A program made the position numbers and the translations under genes. 5,374 bases of DNA from Planctomycetota bacterium (lineage in GTDB: Bacteria; Planctomycetota; Phycisphaerae; FEN-1346): contig JAPLML010000242.1 of assembly GCA_026387055.1 (NCBI GenBank), forward strand, positions 1-5,374, written 5' to 3'. The notes under the pieces were generated by a model that saw only the letters and a program-made list of their open reading frames with translations, did no database searches and was not told the DNA's origin. Of the stretch, positions 1 through 4,818 are shown piece by piece (position 1 is the stretch's first letter; each line of letters starts with the position of its first letter).

Positions 1-109
1 GCCGGCCGCCGCCGACGTGCCCGGATGCAGCCCCGCCCGTTCGCCCCCTCGCCCCGCGGCCCCCCGGCCGCCCCGGGCCCCCCTGCGCCACGCCTACGCT
101 CCCACGCCA

Positions 110-129
110 CCCCACCCCCACCCCGCCCC
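110..129 (-). other. Putative G-quadruplex motif (G-rich on minus strand)
   Basis: The plus strand shows four uninterrupted C-runs of 4, 5, 4 and 4 bases separated by single A, A and G bases. On the minus strand this reads as four G-tracts with one-base loops, the arrangement expected to give a very stable parallel quadruplex. It sits about 45 bp upstream of the methyltransferase -35 box, inside a C-rich, non-coding stretch (roughly 1-150). The motif is read directly; any role in transcription or replication is inference, and it may only reflect local base bias. Confidence 0.5.
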
Positions 130-173
130 GGCCGGCCGCCAAGTTCTTCACCGCTGGAATTGGCGGCAGGCCC

Positions 174-202
174 TTGGCATGGCAACCGGAACGTGGTAGA
201 GT
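174..202 (+). promoter_or_regulatory. Sigma-70-type promoter of the methyltransferase gene
   Basis: A -35 box TTGGCA (174-179, 5 of 6 to consensus) is followed by a 17-bp spacer and a -10 box TAGAGT (197-202, 4 of 6). A TGG triplet directly before the -10 gives an extended -10 element. Transcription would start near 209, leaving a leader of about 30 nt that contains the Shine-Dalgarno sequence. This suggests the methyltransferase has its own promoter. It is pattern matching only. Confidence 0.5.
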
Positions 203-222
203 TCAAGCGGCTACTGTGCAGC

Positions 223-230
223 AAGGTGAG
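223..230 (+). promoter_or_regulatory. Ribosome-binding site that decides the methyltransferase start
   Basis: The sequence AAGGTGAG lies 8 nt before the ATG at 239, a normal spacing. An in-frame GTG at 230 is the other possible start, but it overlaps this Shine-Dalgarno sequence and has no site of its own, so the ATG at 239 is preferred. Confidence 0.6.
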
Positions 231-238
231 TGGGTCGA

Positions 239-1273
239 ATGACTCGTACCGATCATGGCGACAAGGATCTGTTGGCGAGCACTACACGCTCTGCACCGTC
301 GAGTCAGGCCGCGACGGAGGGACCCCCTCGCCGCCGCACGGAGGCCACGCTGGAGGAGAAGTTCCGGGCCAAGCGCGCCGCGTGGTCGCGCGTGGCCGCC
401 TCGCTAGGGAGCACGCATCACATCTACCTCGGCGATGCCCGGGACATGCGGGGCCTCCCGCCGGCAACGCAGGTCCATCTGGTGGTCACCTCGCCACCTT
501 ACTGGAACCTCAAGAGGTACGCGGAGGACCGCGGCGGCGCTCAACTCGGGCACATCAACGACCTGAAGGAGTTCCTCGGCGAGCTGGAGAAAGTCTGGCG
601 GCGGTGCTTCGACCTGCTGGTGCCGGGCGGCCGGATGTGCATGGTGGTCGGCGACGTCTGCCGGTCTCGGCGCGAACACGGGCGCCATCTCGTAGAGCCG
701 CTCCACGCCCACATGCTGGTGCAATGCCAGGCGATGGGATTCGACCCGGTGACTCCCATCATCTGGAAGAAGATTGCCAACGCCAAGACCGAGGTGACAG
801 GCAACGGTTCGGCCTTCCTGGGCAAGCCCTACGAGCCTAACGCCATCATCAAGAATGACATCGAGTTCATCCTGATGTTCCGCAAACCGGGCGAATACCG
901 GCACCCCACGCAGGAGCAGCGGGACCTCTCGATGATCGAGAAGGAGGAACACGGCGCCTGGTTCCAGCAGGTGTGGGACGACGTCCCCGGCGAATGGCAG
1001 CGCCACCACCCCGCCCCGTTCCCGAAGGAGATCGCCTATCGTCTTATCAGCATGTTCTACTTTGTGGGCGACACCGTGCTGGACCCGTTCTGGGGCGTCG
1101 GCAACACCACGCTGGCGGCCGTCGAGGCGCACCGGTCCAGTATCGGGTTCGAGATCGAGCCGGCCTATCTCCGCGCGGCCAGGAAGAACCTGCAGCTTCT
1201 CCCCGGATACGCGGAAGTGAGCTTCCATGAGCCGCGGAGAGGAAACCTCAAACCCGCCATGGCCCGGGCATGA
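239..1273 (+). CDS. Beta-class site-specific DNA methyltransferase (N4-cytosine or N6-adenine)
   Basis: This 344-residue protein should transfer a methyl group from S-adenosylmethionine to an exocyclic amino group in a specific DNA sequence. The catalytic motif IV is TSPPYW (residues 84-89). The AdoMet-binding motif I is DPFWGVGNTT (282-291), followed by GFEIEP (303-308) as the acidic motif II. A motif X-like segment PFPKEIAYRL lies at 260-269. The order IV, target-recognition region (about 100-255), X, I defines the beta class of the N6_N4_Mtase family. A S/TPPY motif is more usual in N4-cytosine enzymes, but beta-class adenine enzymes also carry it, so the modified base is left open. The first ~36 residues are polar, low complexity and probably disordered. 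Motif I reads GNTT where GTGTT is usual, yet the FxGxG core is intact, so the enzyme looks active. No restriction endonuclease is recognisable beside it; the neighbour is a convergent HEPN-type pair overlapping its end by 26 nt. It may be an orphan methylase or the modification arm of a non-standard system. Confidence 0.93.
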   Translation: MTRTDHGDKDLLASTTRSAPSSQAATEGPPRRRTEATLEEKFRAKRAAWSRVAASLGSTHHIYLGDARDMRGLPPATQVHLVVTSPPYWNLKRYAEDRGGAQLGHINDLKEFLGELEKVWRRCFDLLVPGGRMCMVVGDVCRSRREHGRHLVEPLHAHMLVQCQAMGFDPVTPIIWKKIANAKTEVTGNGSAFLGKPYEPNAIIKNDIEFILMFRKPGEYRHPTQEQRDLSMIEKEEHGAWFQQVWDDVPGEWQRHHPAPFPKEIAYRLISMFYFVGDTVLDPFWGVGNTTLAAVEAHRSSIGFEIEPAYLRAARKNLQLLPGYAEVSFHEPRRGNLKPAMARA

Positions 1274-1697
1274 AATAGAAGAATCGCGCCAACAGGCTTT
1301 TTGCCTGCTCCAACGTCACACTCGCCGCGAAGTCCTCGCCGTGAACCAGGAAGTTCCGGTATCGGCGCACGCTTTGCACCTGGCCCAGATCCGTGTCAGT
1401 CACGTAAGCCTTGGCGGCAATCCTGTCCAGCAGGATCTCCATTCGGGGGCGTGTCGTCTTGCAGAATTGGGCCTTCCACACGTAGCGGATAGCGCTCTCG
1501 AACTCCGCAAACAACATCACGAAGTACGTGGCCTCCAGGCGATTCAAGCACAAGCACAGGTCATTGGGGCAAATCGTGGCCGGAAGCGCGTGGGGCGTTT
1601 GCATCGCGACTGACAGGGCTTGCCCCACGGCAAACCGTGCCGCATGGTACTGGTCCGCCACCCTCTTGAGTTGGTCCAGAACCTGTGACTTGGTCAT
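1248..1697 (-). CDS. HEPN-like small protein, candidate RNase toxin
   Basis: This 149-residue, predominantly helical protein carries the sequence RRYRNFLVHG at 111-120. It fits the Rx4-6H signature of HEPN nucleases (R114, N115, H119), in which the polar residue after Arg and the His form the RNA-cleaving site of a dimer. An earlier helix-like block, about 52-76 (NRLEATYFVMLFAEFESAI then Arg-Tyr), would be the core helix preceding the active-site helix. HEPN proteins are typically toxins or abortive-infection RNases. The start is the ATG at 1697-1695, which overlaps the upstream stop codon as ATGA, so translation is probably coupled; a longer reading from 1787 would overlap the upstream gene by 94 nt and is rejected. 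Three cysteines cluster at 43, 48 and 50. The 3' end runs antisense into the methyltransferase gene. The HEPN call rests on motif and helix pattern only; it could be a non-catalytic HEPN helper or an unrelated helical family. Confidence 0.7.
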   Translation of the reverse strand: MTKSQVLDQLKRVADQYHAARFAVGQALSVAMQTPHALPATICPNDLCLCLNRLEATYFVMLFAEFESAIRYVWKAQFCKTTRPRMEILLDRIAAKAYVTDTDLGQVQSVRRYRNFLVHGEDFAASVTLEQAKSLLARFFYFMPGPWRV

Positions 1698-2098
1698 GCC
1701 GCGGTAAGGTCCCCAACCAGGTTGACGAATGCCTTGCGGCCCCACTTCTGATGCAGTAGGAGTCCCGACTCCGTTCGAAGCACCCAACCGCCGTGCTCCC
1801 GCACAAGAAGCACTCTATGGAGAGTGGGGAACGAATAGATATCAATCCTTCCATCGCATCCCAGCACCTCCTGGCCGATCGGTTCAACCACCACCCAGCC
1901 GCCAGGAGGCTTGATGTTCAGAACGGGGGCGGCATAGGTTCCGATGTGCTCCTCAGAAATGGTCTTCGGTTTCCGGCTGACCGGCCACGAGGATGCCTCG
2001 GCCCACGCCTCGATCTCATCAATGACTTTTCCCAATACCGAAACCCACGCTGCTTGGGCAGAGGTCGGTGCGGCCGCAGCAGGGTTCTTGGTTCCCAT
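1694..2098 (-). CDS. Unidentified 134-residue protein, partner of the HEPN gene (possible antitoxin)
   Basis: I do not recognise this protein. It begins with an Ala/Pro/Ser-rich segment (1-17). A helix follows around 18-37 (VSVLGKVIDEIEAWAEA), then a probable alpha/beta domain at 53-130 with strand-like stretches such as PVLNIKPPGGWVVVEPIG, a GCDGRIDIYSFPTLHRVLLVR block at 80-100 (Gly-Arg-Ile-Asp then Leu-His-Arg-Val) and a final helix KAFVNLVGDL. It lacks the nucleotidyltransferase GSx10DxD pattern of MNT, the best-known HEPN antitoxin partner, and shows no helix-turn-helix that I can see. The start at 2098 is chosen because GGAG lies 6 nt upstream; the 36 additional in-frame codons to 2206 would run through the predicted promoter. 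It is first in a two-gene operon, overlaps the HEPN gene by 4 nt and is translated before it, an order common for antitoxins. Antitoxin function is inferred from position alone; an effector or sensor role is equally possible. Confidence 0.8.
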   Translation of the reverse strand: MGTKNPAAAAPTSAQAAWVSVLGKVIDEIEAWAEASSWPVSRKPKTISEEHIGTYAAPVLNIKPPGGWVVVEPIGQEVLGCDGRIDIYSFPTLHRVLLVREHGGWVLRTESGLLLHQKWGRKAFVNLVGDLTAA

Positions 2099-2104
2099 GA
2101 ATTT

Positions 2105-2108
2105 CTCC
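2105..2108 (-). promoter_or_regulatory. Ribosome-binding site for the HEPN operon
   Basis: On the minus strand GTGGAG, with core GGAG, stands 6 nt before the ATG at 2098. It fixes the start of the first operon gene in preference to upstream in-frame ATG codons that lack a comparable site. Confidence 0.55.
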
Positions 2109-2109
2109 A

Positions 2110-2140
2110 CTTTCTTGAAAGTGATTCCTTGGATTCCTTG
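2110..2140. promoter_or_regulatory. Candidate operator: short palindrome plus 9-bp tandem repeat
   Basis: CTTTCTTGAAAG (2110-2121) is an inverted repeat with 5-bp arms around TT. Immediately beside it GATTCCTTG is repeated twice head-to-tail without a gap (2123-2131 and 2132-2140). Both lie between the predicted transcription start of the HEPN operon (near 2138) and its ribosome-binding site. Symmetric sites at this place are typical of autoregulated toxin-antitoxin or restriction-modification operons. The repeats are seen directly; protein binding is inference. Confidence 0.4.
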
Positions 2141-2144
2141 AACA

Positions 2145-2173
2145 ATGCTAGGCCCAGCCTCCCGACGCGGCAA
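2145..2173 (-). promoter_or_regulatory. Predicted promoter of the HEPN operon
   Basis: On the minus strand TTGCCG (2173-2168) is followed after 17 bp by TAGCAT (2150-2145), each matching 4 of 6 positions of the sigma-70 consensus. The start of transcription would fall near 2138, giving a leader of about 40 nt that contains the palindrome and the ribosome-binding site. The match is moderate. Confidence 0.4.
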
Positions 2174-2224
2174 GCGAAATCCCATGGCAGGCCGCCTTTC
2201 CGCCATTCGTTTGGTGTCGCGCCC

Positions 2225-2252
2225 TTGCCAGAACGCGCCCAGCGGTTACAAT
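2225..2252 (+). promoter_or_regulatory. Predicted lepA promoter giving a leaderless transcript
   Basis: TTGCCA (2225-2230, 5 of 6) and TACAAT (2247-2252, 5 of 6) are separated by 16 bp, a good sigma-70 match. The expected start of transcription, about 7 bp after the -10, is A2259 or A2260, which is the first base of the preferred lepA ATG or the base before it. The mRNA would have essentially no 5' leader, in keeping with the lack of a Shine-Dalgarno sequence there. Confidence 0.55.
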
Positions 2253-2259
2253 GCGCGGA

Positions 2260-4056
2260 ATGGACCAGGCGTTTATCCGCAACTTCAGCATCATCGCCCA
2301 CATCGACCACGGCAAGAGCACCCTGGCCGACCGGCTGCTGCTGCGCACCGGGGCGATCAGCCGGCGCGAGTTCCGCGACCAGATCCTCGACACGATGGAC
2401 CTGGAGCGCGAGCGCGGCATCACGATCAAGGCGTCGGCCGTCACCATCGCCTACGAGCACCAGGGCCGCACGTACATGCTCAACCTCATCGACACGCCCG
2501 GCCACGTGGACTTCCATTACGAGGTCAGCCGGGCGCTGGCGGCGTGCGAGGGGGCACTGCTGGTGGTCGACGCGTCGCAGGGCGTCGAGGCCCAGACGGT
2601 CGCCAACGCCTACCTCGCCCGGCGCGGCGGCCTCAAGCTCGTGCCGGTGATCAACAAGATCGACCTTCCGGCGGCGCGGCCGGAGGACACCGCCATGCAG
2701 GTCGAGCACCTTCTCGGCACGGCCGCGGAGGACTGTGTCTTCGCCTCGGCCAAGTCGGGCGCGGGGACCGAGGAGATCCTGCGGGCCATCGTCGAGCAGC
2801 TTCCGCCGCCGAAGGGCAGCCCTGACGCGCCGACCCAGGCCCTGATCTTCGATTCGACCTACGACGAGCATCGCGGCGTGATCGTCTACGTCCGCGTCTT
2901 CGAGGGGTGCGTCACGACGGGCGAGAAGATCCGCATGATGGGCACCGGCGACGTGTACCAGGTCCTGGAGGTCGGCAAGTTCCGGCCGAAGCCCGAGGTC
3001 GTCGGGTCGCTCTCGGCCGGCGAGGTGGGCTACGTCTTCGCCAACATCCGCTCGGTGGCGGCGGTGCACGTGGGCGACACGATCACCTCGGCCGCGCGGC
3101 CCGCCGCGGCGGCGCTGCCCGGCTACCGCCCGCCGCTGCACATGGTTTTCTCGGACTTCTACCCCGGCCCGTCGACCGAGTTCAGGGAGCTCCGGTCGGC
3201 CCTCGAGAAGCTCCAGCTCAACGACGCCGCCCTCATGTTCCAGCCGATCAACTCCGAGGCCCTGGGCTTCGGCTTCCGCTGCGGCTTCCTCGGTCTGCTA
3301 CATATGGATATTGTTCAGGAACGGCTGGAACGGGAGTACGACGTCGAGGTGGTCCAGACCGCCCCGACGGTGCCCTACCAGGTGCTGATGAAGACGGGCG
3401 AGGTGGTCGAGATGGACTCGGCCGGCGAGCTCCCGGACCCCAGCCGCTTCAACGAGATCCGCGAGCCGCTCGTGCGGGTGGACCTCATCGTGCCGGCCGA
3501 CTCGATCGGGGCGATCATGGCCCTGGCCGAGGACCGCCGCGCGACGTTCGGCAAGACCGAGTACCTCTCGGCCGACCGCGCGATCCTGACGTACGAGTTC
3601 CCCCTGGCCGAGGTCATCTACGACTTCTACGACAAGCTCAAGAGCGCCACGCACGGCTACGGCACGATGGACTACGAGGTCGTGGGCTTCCGGACTGAGG
3701 ACCTCGTGAAGATCGACATCCTGGTGCACGGCCAGCCGGTCGAGGCGCTGTCGTTCATCGCGCACCGGACGAAGGCCGAGGGGCGCGGCCGCGCGGTCCT
3801 CCGCCGCCTGCGGAAGGAGATCCCGCGGCACCAGTTCGAGGTGCCGCTCCAGGCGGCCATCGGCAGCCGCGTCATCGCCCGCGAGACCGTCAAGGCCTAC
3901 CGCAAGGACATCATCGAGGGGATGTCGGGCGGCGACGTCACGCGCAAACAGAAACTCCTGAAGAAGCAGAAGCGCGGCAAGAAACGCATGAAGATGGTTG
4001 GCAACATTGAGATTCCGCAGAAGGCCTTCATGGCGGTGCTCGAGGGCGGCTCGTAG
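2260..4056 (+). CDS. lepA: Elongation factor 4, LepA translational GTPase
   Basis: LepA (EF-4) is a ribosome-associated GTPase related to EF-G, implicated in back-translocation and in initiation or ribosome assembly. The product has 598 residues, about the usual length for the family. The GTPase motifs are all present: G1 AHIDHGKST (13-21), G2 RGIT (52-55), G3 DTPGH with catalytic His82 (78-82), G4 NKID (132-135) and G5 SAK (163-165). Beta-barrel and EF-G-like domains follow, including the family-typical GFLGLLHMD around 341-350. The LepA-specific C-terminal domain ends with the conserved basic block RKDIIEGMSGGDVTRKQKLL (548-567) and its Lys-rich continuation. The ATG at 2260 is preferred over the in-frame ATG at 2251 because the latter overlaps the predicted -10 box, and because LepA proteins usually begin only a few residues before the RNFSIIAHIDHGKST segment. 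It stands alone here, without the lepB partner seen in enterobacteria. Codons are strongly G/C-ending except for one patch near 3292-3333. Confidence 0.98.
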   Translation: MDQAFIRNFSIIAHIDHGKSTLADRLLLRTGAISRREFRDQILDTMDLERERGITIKASAVTIAYEHQGRTYMLNLIDTPGHVDFHYEVSRALAACEGALLVVDASQGVEAQTVANAYLARRGGLKLVPVINKIDLPAARPEDTAMQVEHLLGTAAEDCVFASAKSGAGTEEILRAIVEQLPPPKGSPDAPTQALIFDSTYDEHRGVIVYVRVFEGCVTTGEKIRMMGTGDVYQVLEVGKFRPKPEVVGSLSAGEVGYVFANIRSVAAVHVGDTITSAARPAAAALPGYRPPLHMVFSDFYPGPSTEFRELRSALEKLQLNDAALMFQPINSEALGFGFRCGFLGLLHMDIVQERLEREYDVEVVQTAPTVPYQVLMKTGEVVEMDSAGELPDPSRFNEIREPLVRVDLIVPADSIGAIMALAEDRRATFGKTEYLSADRAILTYEFPLAEVIYDFYDKLKSATHGYGTMDYEVVGFRTEDLVKIDILVHGQPVEALSFIAHRTKAEGRGRAVLRRLRKEIPRHQFEVPLQAAIGSRVIARETVKAYRKDIIEGMSGGDVTRKQKLLKKQKRGKKRMKMVGNIEIPQKAFMAVLEGGS

Positions 4057-4062
4057 CCGCCC
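4044..4062 (+). other. Perfect hairpin straddling the lepA stop codon
   Basis: GGGCGGCT and AGCCGCCC form a perfect 8-bp stem with a CGT loop; the TAG stop at 4054-4056 is split between the loop and the 3' arm. No T-tract follows, so it is not a standard intrinsic terminator. It may protect the mRNA 3' end, help termination, or be a chance product of GC-rich sequence. Confidence 0.45.
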
Positions 4063-4132
4063 GCAGCGGTCGCCGGCCTTGCCCGCCGCGCTCGTTCGCC
4101 AGGAGCCCCCCCCCAACCTCCCCTCCCGAGGC

Positions 4133-4162
4133 CGGAATTTTCCGTTTTTCGCCCTTTTTTTT
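4133..4162 (+). terminator. Weak candidate terminator of lepA
   Basis: A short inverted repeat, CGGAATTTTCCG (4133-4144), is followed by T5 (4145-4149) and, after CGCCC, by T8 (4155-4162). The stem is only 4-5 bp, so a terminator is plausible mainly because of the T-runs, which are rare in this GC-rich DNA, and their place between lepA and the next promoter. Confidence 0.35.
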
Positions 4163-4165
4163 GTG

Positions 4166-4193
4166 TTGCACGCCGCCCGAACGTTCCTATCCT
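4166..4193 (+). promoter_or_regulatory. Possible promoter of the HU-family gene
   Basis: TTGCAC (4166-4171) and TATCCT (4188-4193) are 16 bp apart. The -10 matches 4 of 6 positions and the -35 only 3 of 6, so this is a moderate candidate. It would start transcription near 4200 and leave a leader of about 125 nt before the HU start codon. Confidence 0.35.
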
Positions 4194-4261
4194 AGCGGTC
4201 TGTGGAAGTGGACATGGGGACATTTCCCAGGGCCCGCTCACCCGCAGCCGGAGAACGGTCG

Positions 4262-4281
4262 CAGTCCACGCAGGCGGACTG
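4262..4281 (+). other. Stem-loop in the HU 5' leader
   Basis: CAGTCC (4262-4267) pairs with GGACTG (4276-4281) across an 8-nt loop. It is about 30 nt upstream of the Shine-Dalgarno sequence, within the predicted long leader. It could stabilise the mRNA or bind a regulator, but a 6-bp stem is weak evidence. I see no riboswitch-like architecture in the leader. Confidence 0.3.
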
Positions 4282-4311
4282 TGTGGAAATTGAAGTCAGG
4301 TCAACCTCAGG

Positions 4312-4317
4312 AAGGAG
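4312..4317 (+). promoter_or_regulatory. Strong ribosome-binding site of the HU-family gene
   Basis: AAGGAG is followed by 8 nt and the ATG at 4326. It is the best Shine-Dalgarno match in the window and supports this start over the internal in-frame ATG at 4338. It contrasts with lepA, which has none, and fits a highly expressed nucleoid protein. Confidence 0.8.
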
Positions 4318-4325
4318 CAACGTAA

Positions 4326-4616
4326 ATGGCAAAGGCAATGACGAAGTCGGCGATTTTGAAGACACTGGCGGACAAGACGGGGCTGAAGAAGAAGGAAGTC
4401 ACCGCCGTGATCGAGACGCTGGTGGCCATGGCTTACAAGGAAGCCAGGAACACCTTCGTGGTCCCCGGCTTGGGCAAGCTCGTGCTCGTGCAGCGCCCCG
4501 CCCGTACCGTGGTCATGCGGTTCGGCCCGAAGGCCGGCCAGACCGTACCGGTCCCGGCGAAGAAGGTCGTCAGGTTCCGCATCGCGAAGGCCGCCAAGGA
4601 CGCGATCCTGAAATAA
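4326..4616 (+). CDS. HU/IHF-family nucleoid DNA-binding protein
   Basis: This 96-residue basic protein belongs to the HU/IHF family, small dimers that bend and compact DNA. The N-terminal helical half (MTKSAILKTLADKTGL, 5-20, and the helix around 23-41) forms the dimer body. VPGLGKLVLVQRPAR (46-60) corresponds to the family's GLGxF...R.AR strand leading into the DNA-gripping arm, and FRIAKAAKDAIL (84-95) is the conserved C-terminal helix. The arm tip is unusual: where HU has ARxGRNPxTG, this protein reads ARTVVMRFGPKAG (59-71). That is about three residues longer and lacks the GRNP signature, although Pro68 can align with the intercalating proline. It has a strong ribosome-binding site, a probable long leader and a strong terminator, so it is likely a single-gene transcript. 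I cannot say whether it acts as a general HU or a more specialised paralogue. Confidence 0.93.
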   Translation: MAKAMTKSAILKTLADKTGLKKKEVTAVIETLVAMAYKEARNTFVVPGLGKLVLVQRPARTVVMRFGPKAGQTVPVPAKKVVRFRIAKAAKDAILK

Positions 4617-4659
4617 GGTCGTCCGAGCCTCAAGACTTCGGGTTGTTGAAGGACGCCAG

Positions 4660-4695
4660 GGGCCGATCCGGCACAACGGGTCGGCCCGTGTTTTT
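4660..4695 (+). terminator. Intrinsic terminator of the HU-family gene
   Basis: GGGCCGATCCG (4660-4670) pairs with CGGGTCGGCCC (4677-4687) as an 11-bp stem with a single U-G wobble and a 6-nt GCACAA loop, followed by GTG and T5. This is a textbook Rho-independent terminator 44 nt after the stop codon. The T-tract is on the plus strand only, so it serves the HU gene and not the convergent gene. Confidence 0.85.
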
Positions 4696-4733
4696 GCGCC
4701 GCGCCGGTGTCATACCGATCCCGAAAGGTTGTT

Positions 4734-4761
4734 GCGCGGCGTGTCTCCTGACCCGCCGCGC
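4734..4761 (-). other. Stem-loop beyond the 3' end of the right-edge gene
   Basis: GCGCGGCG (4734-4741) and CGCCGCGC (4754-4761) are perfect 8-bp arms around a 12-nt loop. The element lies about 60 nt past the stop codon of the minus-strand gene. It lacks a T-tract on either strand, so it is only a possible Rho-assisted end or 3' stabiliser. Confidence 0.35.
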
Positions 4762-4818
4762 GTGATGGCGCTCCCTGCGGCCCTCCGCTAGACGAGCCAC
4801 CGACCCCAGCAATCGCGG

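Noticed and set aside
3..242. Frame open from the left edge, ending with a TGA that overlaps the methyltransferase ATG as ATGA
   Set aside because: This could be the tail of an upstream coupled gene, but it translates to a proline-rich string, its last 35 codons lack the G/C-ending bias expected, and a good promoter lies inside it. It remains a possibility if the upstream sequence shows coding potential.
25..840. Long open frame (271 codons) overlapping the methyltransferase start
   Set aside because: It is a Pro/Arg/Gly-rich shadow of the methyltransferase in another frame, made possible by high GC, with no ribosome-binding site or recognisable domain.
1918..3141. 407-codon minus-strand open frame across lepA
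   Set aside because: It is antisense to lepA in a high-GC region, gives Arg/Asp/His-rich low-information protein, and conflicts with the complete LepA motifs on the plus strand.
3298..4116. 272-codon minus-strand open frame
   Set aside because: It is an antisense shadow of the lepA 3' half with biased composition and no domain.
4202..4765. Plus-strand open frame running through the HU gene in another frame
   Set aside because: The HU frame has a strong ribosome-binding site and clear family identity; this frame reads through the terminator stem and has no recognisable protein.
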